From Chrysaora quinquecirrha (Eukaryota > Cnidaria > Scyphozoa > Semaeostomeae > Pelagiidae): DNA of 64,000 nt. Positions within the stretch are counted from its first letter, which is position 1, and the number at the start of each line of letters is the position of its first letter. Positions 39,301 through 49,200 of this stretch are shown here, piece by piece. A program made the position numbers and the translations under genes. The notes beneath the pieces are model-generated. The model was not told the origin of the DNA. It saw only the letters and a list, made by a program, of their open reading frames with translations, and searched no databases. The DNA is taken from contig JACTAT010000317.1 in the NCBI GenBank assembly GCA_014526335.1, forward strand, positions 259,524 to 323,523, given 5' to 3'.

Positions 39301-39742
39301 CGGGTCTTCTACATGTAGGTTCCTTATATAGTGGCTCCTTATAAAAAGAAAGCGTGTACAAGCCTAGTTTTTGTGAGATAGCTGGTTGAGATACAGGCAT
39401 TGTTTGTGAAAGCCAAGGTGCCAAGGATTTCTGGGGATCGTAGAACTGACTGCTGCAGCAATATTCGGACGTTTCTTATAAAAAAAACGTATAGGCTATT
39501 AAACTCAATATTGAAATTCGCTGCTACGAAGATTACTCGAGTCTTAACTCGATTACATACGCACTTACCAGTAGTGGTGACCGTACACTTCCATAGCTAC
39601 TCACAGAACTAAGATTGCTTTCACGACGCGCAAAATTACTAGCTCGACTACCACGTCGACCAAGGTTAAAAGAATTAGATTTATTGGGCAAAATTCTGTC
39701 CAGATTATAAAGGCCATCCTCAATTCTTAGAGAATTATTCAT
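30370..39742 (-). CDS. SOWAH-like ankyrin-repeat protein with single-codon exons
   Basis: Sosondowah-type ankyrin domain protein; molecular function poorly known. Exons in coding order (minus): 39569-39742, 36766-36867, 35295-35306 (12 nt, DFFT), 34985-34987 (GGC, G), 34689-34691 (TAT, Y), 34022-34108, 33317-33319 (AAC, N), 32993-32995 (GGG, G), 32798-32870, 31944-31967 (24 nt, uncertain), 31265-31446, 30370-30419. Reading through gives two ankyrin repeats with the family pattern DFFT-G-Y-SALHWASKQGK and NLKS-N-G-GYTPLHMA. The four 3-nt exons are flanked by AG and a perfect GTAAGT donor, lie in protein order and supply exactly the residues the family has there. An in-frame TAG stands directly before 34108, so 'GY' cannot come from extending that exon. 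The N-terminal exon is Ser/Arg-rich. It begins either at the ATG at 39742 or at an internal acceptor at 39718. The donor after 36766 (gtttta) is weak. The usual SOWAH 'RDYSGKK' segment was not found. Confidence 0.75.
30530..31020 (+). repeat. (CAATA)n pentanucleotide microsatellite
   Basis: About 490 bp of 'caatacaata' with variants ('caatgcaata', 'caacacaatg'), inside an intron of the SOWAH-like gene. The long Tyr-Cys-Ile-Val ORFs on the minus strand and Asn/Gln/Tyr/Thr ORF on the plus strand are period-5 artefacts. Confidence 0.95.
32466..32640 (+). repeat. tRNA-derived SINE (family A), best copy
   Basis: 'tcgtggtgtaatccagctga' (box A), 'caaggttcgagcccaacc' (box B) and the body 'ggccagggtcgaggtctcg', 'gttaacctactattgag', 'atcctagcgaatggcgct'. 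Confidence 0.65.
33740..33960. repeat. Possible MITE with imperfect inverted ends
   Basis: 'agggttgctaaatgag' and 'ctcgtttagccaggcc' are inverted relative to each other, and internal 'gtttctcccagaaac' is palindromic. Single copy here. Confidence 0.4.
34205..34590. mobile_element. MITE, 'CCGTAAATCC...AAGCCCCC' family
   Basis: Left end 'taccgtaaatcctggaataa', right end 'ggcttattcgaggatttaag', with many 'gaataagccccc' blocks between. Sits between the TAT microexon and the next exon of the SOWAH-like gene. Confidence 0.7.
35760..35880 (-). repeat. tRNA-derived SINE (family A), reverse, partial
   Basis: 'gagctcctgacaccacgagc' is the inverse of 'gtggtgtcaggagctc' in the copy at 32466. Confidence 0.5.
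35890..36121. mobile_element. MITE, CAAACATTG family, complete-looking copy
   Basis: Left end 'taagccctggccaaatgatc', right end 'gtttggccagggccttag', with 'caaacattg' and 'caatgttt' blocks pointing inward. About 230 bp. Confidence 0.75.
36335..36729. mobile_element. Fold-back MITE, about 395 bp
   Basis: The two halves are inverted copies: 'gcctcgttttcaaaat' against 'ttgaaaacgaggc', 'gcaccttcattttagtgtt' against 'aacactaaaacgaaggtgc', and 'tataaaggatttgagcgtga' against 'tcacggtcaaatcctttata'. Arms of about 180-190 bp meet near 36530. It ends about 40 bp from the exon at 36766-36867. Confidence 0.75.
38062..38461. mobile_element. MITE, ACACGCTTTTT family
   Basis: 'acacgcttttttataaggaa' at the left and 'ttccttataaaaaaaagcgt' at the right. 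Intronic in the SOWAH-like gene. Confidence 0.85.
38961..39359. mobile_element. MITE, ACACGCTTTTT family, opposite orientation to its neighbour
   Basis: 'acacgctttttttataagga' and '...ccttataaaaagaaagcgtgt'. The inner blocks 'aaggcctagttcttaaagtt' and 'tctacatgtaggttcctta' are those of 38062-38461 in inverse order, so the two copies lie head to head 500 bp apart. Confidence 0.85.
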
Positions 39743-40762
39743 GGCGAATCGAAATTAAGATTTTCTGGTCAAAAATCCTTGTCTTCTCGAGGAACTGAAC
39801 TGAAATTCAATAAAGTCTCAGATTTTGTTATATTTGTACAGTTTCCTTTCAAGTGTCGGAGACCTGCACAACGTTGAAGTTGACGAGGCTTATTATTTGT
39901 TATAATTGCTCCAAGTAACGTTGTCCAAAAATCCTTTCAGCTGTGCAAGACTTGCCCAAGGTCTGTCTGTAATAAACTGTTTATCATTGAGGTTTTTGTC
40001 ACATTCAATCAAGGCCTAATCTATAGCCTTTTGCGAACTATGAACTTTCTCAGCCGGTACAACTTTATTTAGGACTTTTGTCAATTCAATAGTTTAAATA
40101 AGATATCATTGGACAGGACGAGGTCTATCTCTGAATCTACAGTAATTTGAAAAGCACCTGCAATATAGTATTATGCAGTTTCTATGACAGAATAAATTAT
40201 TAACATATTGATAGGAGACCCACGACTTAATCATAAGCATTTCACATAGAAATATAAAGAATGATCCTCCAGAAGAAAGCCATATTCATTCATCACAAGA
40301 AGAGCGTTTGTTAAAGAAAACCTCAATGTAATGGACACGATTCGATCGGATTTTTATTTTTAAACCTGATAAATTAAAATTTTATATCAATGGTCTATTT
40401 GGCTATAAAGATTCGGGTTCTAATAAGATTAGGTGGGCTAAAGTGGGCTAAAGCTAAAGCTAAAGGGTTAATTTGAAAGCAAAAGGGCTAGGGTCAGGAG
40501 CACCCTATCGGCTTGGGGTAAGACGGGGGGCTAGAAAAGAGATCAGCAAAACATCATCGTTTATTTCTTTATTGGTTAATTCTAGAAAAGTTTAGAAAAC
40601 TTCGGAATTTACCATTTTTCTTAGCTTCGAAAAAGAGGGTTACTTTTAATTGTCAGATCTTGGAGCACTAGCTACTGTATTACAAGGTGTTAGGCTTGAG
40701 GAGATGGACAAATTTGTTCATAATAATAGAAACCTTGGGGTTGAACCTTAACTTTCTTTTTT

Positions 40763-41134
40763 ACACGTTTTTTTTTTATAAGGAACACCTTTATAAGGAA
40801 CTCGAGGCTGAAAATTCCCAAAAAATTAAGGAACTTTAAGGAACTGCCGAGGCTCGGATGAAAAACTAAGAAACTTTTTTTAAAGAACAAGGCGATTTGT
40901 ACGAAAAAGGAACAGAAATACATATGTTTCCCATCGCTCTTCCCCAAAAGGCTCCATTTACACATAAAGTTAGAAATGAAGAATAGTTTCTATGAAATTG
41001 CTGTAAAAATTAGTATTTATACATATCGCACGACAAGGAACAGTGTAAGGAACTTTCAGCCTCATTTTGTTGAAAAATTAAGGAACTCCAGCCTCAACTC
41101 AGAACAAAGGTTCCTTATAAAAAAAAACGTGTAT
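40763..41134. mobile_element. MITE, ACACGCTTTTT family (variant with ACACGT)
   Basis: Ends 'acacgttttttttttataag' and 'cttataaaaaaaaacgtgt'. The interior is most like the copy at 8985-9353 ('aaaattaaggaactttaagg'). Confidence 0.8.
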
Positions 41135-41739
41135 TATGGATTGAGCCAGCCATAGCCTCATTTTATTCATATATCAGTTTTATTCTTATACATATATCAA
41201 TCTTATGTCAATCTGAATCTCATTAACCAAATGCAGTGCAATAGGCATTGTAAAACATATACAGCGCATACAGATCGACAATAACATTTTTTGCCTTGTG
41301 AAAATAGCAGAGAAATAAGAAAAATTATATTCTTGAAACTGGAGTCTGGCATTATTCCTAAAAAATTCTTAAATTTCAGCGATTTTGAGCCTCAATATTC
41401 TCATAGACTGTATTCTAATAGAAAAAAGTGTGTATCACATGACATGAGTCCTATTTATGTAAATTGGGAAGTCGGAGGACTTGAAAAGAATAGATAAATT
41501 TCAAAAGGAAAAAACCATGTTTTTTTCACTTAATGTTGACAGAAAAACATGTTAGTATCATCTACAGTAATTGAATTATCATACAATGTCCAAAGCCAGC
41601 AAAATGTTATGGTGACCGACCCACAAGGTAGCTACCTCTGTGGACTATTGTTAAGGACGCTTCTTATCATTGCAAAAGACCTACACGCGATAGAATGTTT
41701 AAAAATAAAGTTTTCGTTTTAAATAACAACATAACAAAC

Positions 41740-41804
41740 CTTCAATGGTCTGTTGATCTTTTCTTGTGAAAAATTGTGACGACCACTCTTTGGTGAGCCA
41801 TCCT
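41740..41804 (-). CDS. Candidate upstream exon of the SOWAH-like gene
   Basis: Minus-strand 65-nt open segment reading DGSPKSGRHNFSQEKINRPLK, acceptor 'ctcatag', donor 'gtttgt'. Enters in phase 1 and leaves in phase 0, which fits both the candidate exon at 43478-43505 and an acceptor at 39718. No domain recognised. Confidence 0.4.
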
Positions 41805-41954
41805 CTATGAGAAGAATTGGACAATTAAATAACTGCACGGATAGGGCTATGTGTTATGTTTTCTATAGCAAAATAAGTTAATGGGAAGCTAAGCAAACGA
41901 CCCCAAACAACTTCAAAACTAAAGAATTCCCACATGCATCTTTATTCCTCTAAC

Positions 41955-43105
41955 TTTAAGTGAAGGTCAAAAGTAGATCTACTTTTGACCTTCCTCTAAT
42001 TTGAAGTGAAGGTCAAAAGTAGATCTACATTTGACCTTCCTCAAACTTTAAGTGAAGGTCAAAAGTAGATCTACTTTTTACCTTCCTCTAACTTTAAGTG
42101 AAGCTCAAAAGTAGATCTACTTTTTACCTTCCTCTGACTTTAAGTGAAGGTAAAAAGTAGATCTACTTTTTACCTTCCTCTGACTTTAAGTGAAGGTAAA
42201 AAGTAGATCTACATTTGACCTTCCTCTAACTTTAAGTGAAGGTCAAAAGTAGATCTACTTTTTACCTTCCTCTAACTTTAAGCGAAGGTCAAAAGTAGAT
42301 CTACTTTTTACCTTCCTCTAACTTTAAGTGAAGGTAAAAAGTAGATCTACTTTTTACCTTCCTCTGACTTTAAGTGAAGGTCAAAAGTAGATCTACATTT
42401 GACCTTCGTCTAACTTTAAGTGAAGGTCAAAAGTAGATCTACTTTTTACCTTCCTCTAACTTTAAGTGAAGGTCAAAAGTAGATCTACTTTTGACCTTCC
42501 TCTAACTTTAAGTGAAGGTTAAAAGTAGATCTACTTTTGACACTTAAAGTCAGAGGAAGGTAGAAAGTAGATCTACTTTTTACCTTCACTTAAAGTTAGA
42601 GGAAGGTCAAATGTAGATCTACTTTTTACCTTCACTTTAAAGTTAGAAGGAAGGTCAAATGTAGATCTACTTTTGACCTTCACTTAAAGTTAGAGGAAGG
42701 TCAAAAGTAGATCTACTTTTGACCTTCCTCTAACCTTAAATAAAGGTCAAAAGTAGATCTACATTTGACCTTCCTCTAACTTTAAGTGAAGGTTAAAAGT
42801 AGATCTACTTTTTACCTTCCTCTAACTTTAAGTGAAGGTCAAAAGTAGATCTACTTTTGACCTTCCTCTAACTTTAAGTGAAGGTCAAAAGTAGATCTAC
42901 ATTTGACCTTCCTCTAACTTTAAGTGAAGGTAAAAAGTAGATCTACATTTGACCTTCCTCTAACTTTAAGTGAAGGTCAAAAGTAGATCTACTTTTTACC
43001 TTCCTCTAACTTTAAGTGAAGGTCAGAAGTAGATCTACTTTTTACCTTCCTCTAACTTTAAGCGAAGGTCAAAAGTAGATCTACTTTTGTCCTTCCTCTA
43101 ACTTT
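41955..43105 (+). repeat. Satellite of about 25 x 46-47 bp with a palindrome in every unit
   Basis: Each unit joins a spacer 'cctctaactttaagtg' to the inverted repeat AAGGTCAAAAGTAGA / TCTACTTTTGACCTT, centred on AGATCT. Arms vary between GGTCAAAAG and GGTAAAAAG. Units are plus-oriented at 41955-42540, inverted at about 42541-42718 and plus again to 43105. It lies between two candidate exons of the SOWAH-like gene. Confidence 0.95.
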
Positions 43106-43194
43106 AACTTTAATTTCATCATCTGTTGCCTTTAATTTCATCATCTGTTGCCATTAATGCTGTTTTTGGACACTTGGGGGGTTAAAAGTATAGT

Positions 43195-43350
43195 TTTTGA
43201 GTTGCACAGCACTTCAAAATTGCGATAAACAGCGGAAACATTGTCGGGCATTTTACTGTTTCCGCGTATGCCTGAAAAGGTACATACACATTATACATTA
43301 TACATTAGTATGCCCGAAAATGTTTCCGCTGTTTATCGCAATTTAGAAGT
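43195..43350. repeat. Inverted repeat with 'gcggaaacatt' arms
   Basis: 'aaattgcgataaacagcgga' at 43217 and its inverse 'tccgctgtttatcgcaattt' at 43326 flank a short 'acattatacattatacatta' loop. A single diverged arm occurs at 12090-12140 ('gatgaacagcggaatcattt'). Confidence 0.7.
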
Positions 43351-43477
43351 TCTAAAGAGTGTAAAAAATTTCTGCTTTGGGGTTCTTGCATATTAATGTT
43401 GTTTGTTTTTCGAAGAACATATGTTGTTCGTTATAATGTTTACAGCAATCTTTAATTGTAAGTATTTTGCACTTTAC

Positions 43478-43505
43478 CTGAAGCACCTGACGAGTATTGA
43501 ACATA
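43478..43505 (-). CDS. Candidate 5' exon of the SOWAH-like gene (28 nt)
   Basis: Open minus-strand segment YVQYSSGAS with acceptor 'gttgcag' and strong donor 'gtaaag'. Its phase joins to the exon at 41740-41804. Upstream exons, including any SOWAH N-terminal domain, were not identified. Confidence 0.3.
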
Positions 43506-46264
43506 CTGCAACTCCTTTAAAACCTTCAAAATAAAAAAAATAACACCATAATGCAATATATAAATAAATATCGTTGCATAAGGAAGTATGATGGTCTATA
43601 TGGTGTTGTTAGTCGGTGATAATGATTGTCCTGATGATAATGAGAAGCTACTGCAGTACCGAAATGATAGTAGCGATCGTGATGACGATAATCAGCGATA
43701 AGAGTAATGATGACGACGACAACTGTAATGCCGACGACGATAAACGCGAAGACAGTGAATATGCTAATGATGATGTTTGTGCTGATGGTGATGATGATAA
43801 TGAGTAAGATTGATATGATGATGATGCTGATGATGTTGATGATGATGATGTTGATGATTATGACGATGTTGATAATGATGATGAAGTTGATAATGATGGT
43901 TTTGATGATGATGATGATGATGATGCTGATGCTGATGATGATGATGATGGTGATGATGGTGATGACGTTGATGGTCGTGGTGACGATGCTGATGCTGATG
44001 CTCATGATGATGTTGATAATAATAACAATAATAATGACAATGATACTGATCATTATATGATGATGATTCTGATTATGGTGATGTTGATTAAAGTGATGAA
44101 GATGATGCTGACGATACGACGACGATGATGATGATTATCATTCACGATGAAAACATCAACAACGGCAGTGAATTGTCAAGGAATCTTACAGACGAACCAG
44201 CCAGAGATAAAACTATTCTTCCATCTTTTCCTTATCAGATGGCAAAACTCAAAGAATTCATGTTGATCGTGTTAGGAGTGATCCTAGAGCATTTGAATTT
44301 TAATCAGAACGGAATTAAAGGCTTTCCTCATTTGAAGCTCTTAAAATCTTCACCTTGGTAGTTTACAATCGCCTCATCCTCATCGTTACGGTTATAAAAC
44401 AAGCATTTTTCGGGTATGTTGCGTAAGACAGTTAGGCTAATTAATTCCTCTAGCCCTTGCCTCCTTCTAGCCCATACTGAAATCAAGCAACATCTTTGCG
44501 CAAATGGCAGTCACTCATTCGAAATTCCTGGCATCTTTTTTAACTTATTTTCATCTTCTTAGTAGTTATACTGTCACCTGGAGTTTATGGGTGAAGGGGA
44601 GGGGGGGGCTACTTCGGACATTACCAGTTCATTAGACAAGTTTAGGGTTCTTGCAAAGAGGTTTAAGCAAAAGAGGAGAAAACTATTGAACTTATCACGT
44701 CTTGAAGATGATACACCAATAAGTAATAATGACTAATTAACGTTAAAACTTTCCTGAAAATAATAAGAAATCGGGCCTGTAAGTCGACATGTCGCCATGT
44801 CACTAGTTTTTACCAATGACATGAGTGGGTTTTACCGACTCAAATTAGAATGGCATTACCATTAGAATGTTTTTCCAAAACAAATAGAAACGATGATCGG
44901 ACGATGACAAAAGAAAACCCTACGAAATTCCACATCTCATCAATCCAGACCATCATTTTGTGGATCAAAGTCCTGAAAATTACATGACAATCAAAATGAA
45001 CAAGTGGCTTAAAAAGTACAATTATTGTTTTGGTCATATGAGCCACTGACAATGAATGATACTTTTTGCGAAACCGGAGATCAGCAAGTTTAAACTCAGA
45101 GAATTCCTAGAAATAATTTCCTTTACCAAAAAGTAAGGTTTATTGTAAGATATCCCGGGCAAAGGTAAGGAGTGACAAATAACCATTTCTTGGGACAAGT
45201 GAATTGAGGGGAAATTTCTTGAGGGGAATCGATTGTCTCCATAATAAAAAGGTTTTAACCAATCCAAACCTTTGCCCCTCAAATATCATCATCATCATCG
45301 CCATTAAAATTAAATGGTAAACAATTGCGTGTATGTATGTATGATAAGTTTGATGTGTTTCTTAGGTCATAACACCGTGATTATCCCCACGATAATTTAT
45401 CAGGATAATGATAAGGATATATACTGTATTTTCGGAGAACGACATCATTTTTTAATTTTATCCATAATGCAATAATCAACATTACCATTGCGTTATTCAT
45501 TTTCTTGAAGGCCTTTCTGCATGAATTTCAACTTTAATTTGGTGATCGCAGTACTTCTCCTCGATTCTGTAAATAAATCTGAAATAAAGAAGTAAGTTCG
45601 TCTTTGTTGTCCACGTATTCTCCTTTGTTTCTTATAACAAAAGACTGCTTTCGTTGCATGAATAATAATCTTTTCTTTGGTTGACCTCAAAACAAGAAGT
45701 GTAGAATGACGTCACTTCTTCCTTCCTACACAAACTGTTTACTGAGTAATCTGAGTGATAGAAATCAAGCAGCCACTTTCTTCCTTGGAACCCTAATGAG
45801 CCAATTATATCTTTATTAATCGAATAATTAATGGTAAACATTAGAGAGAATGAAAATTTCCTCATTGGCAGAAACAATTGACAAATACAAAATCGGATTA
45901 TGTCATATTGGTTCCGGTTTTTGTCATTTGCAGGAAATGCACCAGGAAGAGGCTACAGCGCACCGAGCCGAGCGGCAAAATGGCGAGCACGAGACTTTGA
46001 TCAGGACGGGCCTAGCAACTGATCTGATGACCAGTTCAATGCTGACGAGGTAGAAAGCGCTTCTTCCTTATTATTTCTTATTAAAGAAGATAAATTATTT
46101 TTTATTTCACAGTTGTGCAGGCAATAAAGATGCTGGGGTCTTTCCTTCAGAGTTCTAGAAGACTGACATCACTTCAGCTTCACTTCTCTTCTATTGAAAG
46201 CGTAAAACTTAGGTATTAGACTATTAGTTAGTAAATCAAATGCCAATTGTTGTAATTACAGGTG
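43506..46264. other. Gene-poor stretch between SOWAH-like gene and MVD
   Basis: Contains a (GAT)n-rich tract at about 43690-44130, whose Met/Asp and Ile ORFs are artefacts. Also 'atcatcatcatcatcg' at 45287. A 116-nt segment at 45934-46049 has a good acceptor ('tttgcag') and a donor ('gtagaa') and could be a 5' untranslated exon of MVD. It holds a short ATG ORF and no long frame. Confidence 0.4.
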
Positions 46265-49200
46265 ATGACCAAGGTAAAACAAGTGACATGCAAAGCACCT
46301 GTGAACATTGCAGTTGTAAAATATTGTAAGTTACTTGAAATGTGTGTGTGTACTGAATTCAAAATGTAACTCAATCAGTGCTAGAAAAGCCTTGCTTAAT
46401 TAACTAAAAGTACTGTATGCAAGCAGACAGATCTGTTGCAAGGTAGTGATTGCAATTTGCCATTCCTTTACTTAGAAGATAATTTGGACCCTTTGAAAGG
46501 CAGGATAACATGCATCTGATTCCCAGTTCCTTAGCTACATTTTGATTACAACCACTCTACCAAGGGGGTACTCCAGGAGATTTTGGGCAGGGGTGTTCGT
46601 TTGAGGGGATACCTCACACCAACCCAAAAAATGACATACCTCAAATTTCTATCCAAAAGGATTGATTTTTCCTCAGTTCCTAGAAATTGTCACTTTTGAC
46701 ACCGATCAAATGATGCAAATTCCCAGTGAACGAAAAAAATGATGATGACCTAGCAAACAAGAATCATCTCAGTGCTTTTTGCTGGCCGATTGCCCCACCC
46801 CGTATTGGAGCAAATAAATTTCTTTCTTCCCTCAAGGAGATGGTTGTCTAGCTTAGCTGTTATTGTATTAACTTTGAATTTTATTCTGATCTTAGGGGGA
46901 AAAAGAGATGAGACTTTGAATTTGCCACTGAATGGATCTATTAGTGTTACACTTGGTTTAGGAGAGGTATGAGTTAAATGCTGCATTGCTTTGAGGAATC
47001 ACCCCCTTCTTTTAAATGTTGTATTTAAATGAATGCCCTCTTCACCTGGCTGCATTACATTTACTAAATGCTGAAGGTCTCTGGTGTGCAAGAGCAATTT
47101 TCTATTGTTCTTTCTATTGTTTTATTGCTTTATCTTCAGCATTTTTGGCACAGTGTATAAAATGGAATTTATCATGGCTCTTTATCTAGCATTTATACTT
47201 TTCCTGTCATTAAAACTAATAGCACATCTTTCTGTCTTGCTCACTGTTAATGTTTTTTTTTCATTTATGCAGCTTTGTGCAAAAACTACTGTTGCTCTTA
47301 GTAGTGAATTTGCTAAAGATAGCTTTTGGCTTAATGGCAAGTAAGCACCATATCTTATCTTGTTTGGGTTTTAAAGCTTAATAATCAGGTACACAATATC
47401 ACTCAAAGTCTACCAAATGGTGTAACCAAGGTCAGAAGGAGGAAAGGTGATTTAATATAAAATAAAGAAGTTATATGCTACAAATTTTTTGCATCAAATT
47501 TGGGCAATGTGCAAAACCTACTGTAGCAATGATATTGTAGGGACAACTGCTCCCTGCCCACATACCCTCTTGTCTATGCCATTGACTACTAAGTTATATT
47601 ATTTGACGTCCACAGGGAAGAAGATATAGATAAAAACAAAAGAGTTCAGCGGTGTTTAAAAGAAGGTAGCTATATATTATCACAATGTAATCCTAAGTGT
47701 AGTATATATGTAGTATGTTTATTCATGGAGAGTGGTCCCTGTAGTGAAAGTGTAGTCCTCTCTTCCCTGCTATTGTTTTTAAGGTGAAGATACAATTTTT
47801 AGAAAGACGTGTAGAAGGTTTTGACTATGAAAATATTGTTCTGAAAGCCCAGAAGTTTCAAATAACATATATGGTCGTTTATACTAAAAACGTTTGAAAA
47901 GAAAGAAAACAAAAACAAAAACACGATGCTATGAGTTGTTAAAAACGTGTGACATATTATACAATAACATTTATTGGTAATGGTAACATTTTCGCCGGAC
48001 GCAGTTTTGGTTTAAATAGATGTGAGAAGAGATTGAGAGCTACTTTTGCCAGAGATTGTCCAATTTCCAGGACTTATTTCCAATCCTTAGCCAACAAAAC
48101 CTTTACCCTGGCGGTTGTGTTGCTACATTGTGGCTGTAGACCTAATTTTGCTGGGCTTGACTAGTGACTCAACAAACAAACTTGATTTAGACTATCACCC
48201 ATAGGACATTCCATATCTGAAACCTGTAACTCTAGGAGCCTTTTTCAATAATTCAAACCTTTTTTGCAGTTAGGAGGCTAGCAAGTAAAAGACGTCTTGA
48301 CGAGGATGATAACAACATTGCAAGTTTGAAAATCCGTATTTGTTCTGAAAATAACTTTCCAACCGCTGCTGGACTTGCATCATCGGCTGCAGGATATGCA
48401 TGTCTTGGTATGTTACCTCTTTTGTAATGTTTTTAATTTCATGCATTTGTTGCTTTGTTCCGTCTTCTACATTCCGCATTGCGTTGATTTAAGGCCTCCC
48501 TTTTTTGATAGCCTCTCCAATTAAATAAGGTTCCCCCCTTTACAGCTTGTAGATGGGCTAGGCTTATTTTAATAAACACCTTTTTAAACTCCTCGTAATA
48601 AATGCCCACTTTAAAAGTAGGCGTTTATCAGATTCAGTGGCCGTTTCTGTTCAATTACCAATTCGACGAGGATCAAAAATCAGGCTTGTTGTGGATGAAG
48701 CTAGAAAGCAGACTTTCTCTCTCGAGTTTTTCTTTCTCATCCACCTAAACCGTCGTCAAATTCTTTCGTATTTATAATTGCGTAGTCAAGGGAGTCATTG
48801 GGGCGAGGGGCAGTGACAGATTTTTCAGACAGATTAGGATTTGCACATTGCCTGAATCTGATATATTAAAATATTGTAGGATAGAGCTCTAGTTTTGATA
48901 CATGAAAGTTGATTTGAATAAATGCGTCCCTCCTTCAAACGCCCCCTCGAATACAACCCTGACGAAACTTTTAAATATTAAATAAAGGCTCCGGGCGTTT
49001 AATCAAAGTAATTCAGTAAGCAAGTGTGACCTACAAACACTAGATACCTATAAGAAAGGGACGAGTGCCATGGTATGCCATTTTTTCTGTAAAAATTTGT
49101 TGTCATTAAAAAAAAAGCTTCGGAAATGATTAAAACTAGTCGTTTTATAGGAAACTGTCTTTTAAGGAATTTAGGCACATAACTGTGACCCTGTACTATG

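Noticed and set aside
43526..44060. 117-175 codon ORFs rich in Ile or Met
   Set aside because: Product of the GAT repeat, no non-repeat coding content.
43616..44361. ORF 44125-44361 as a gene
   Set aside because: Its first third is GAT repeat and the rest shows no domain or splice support.
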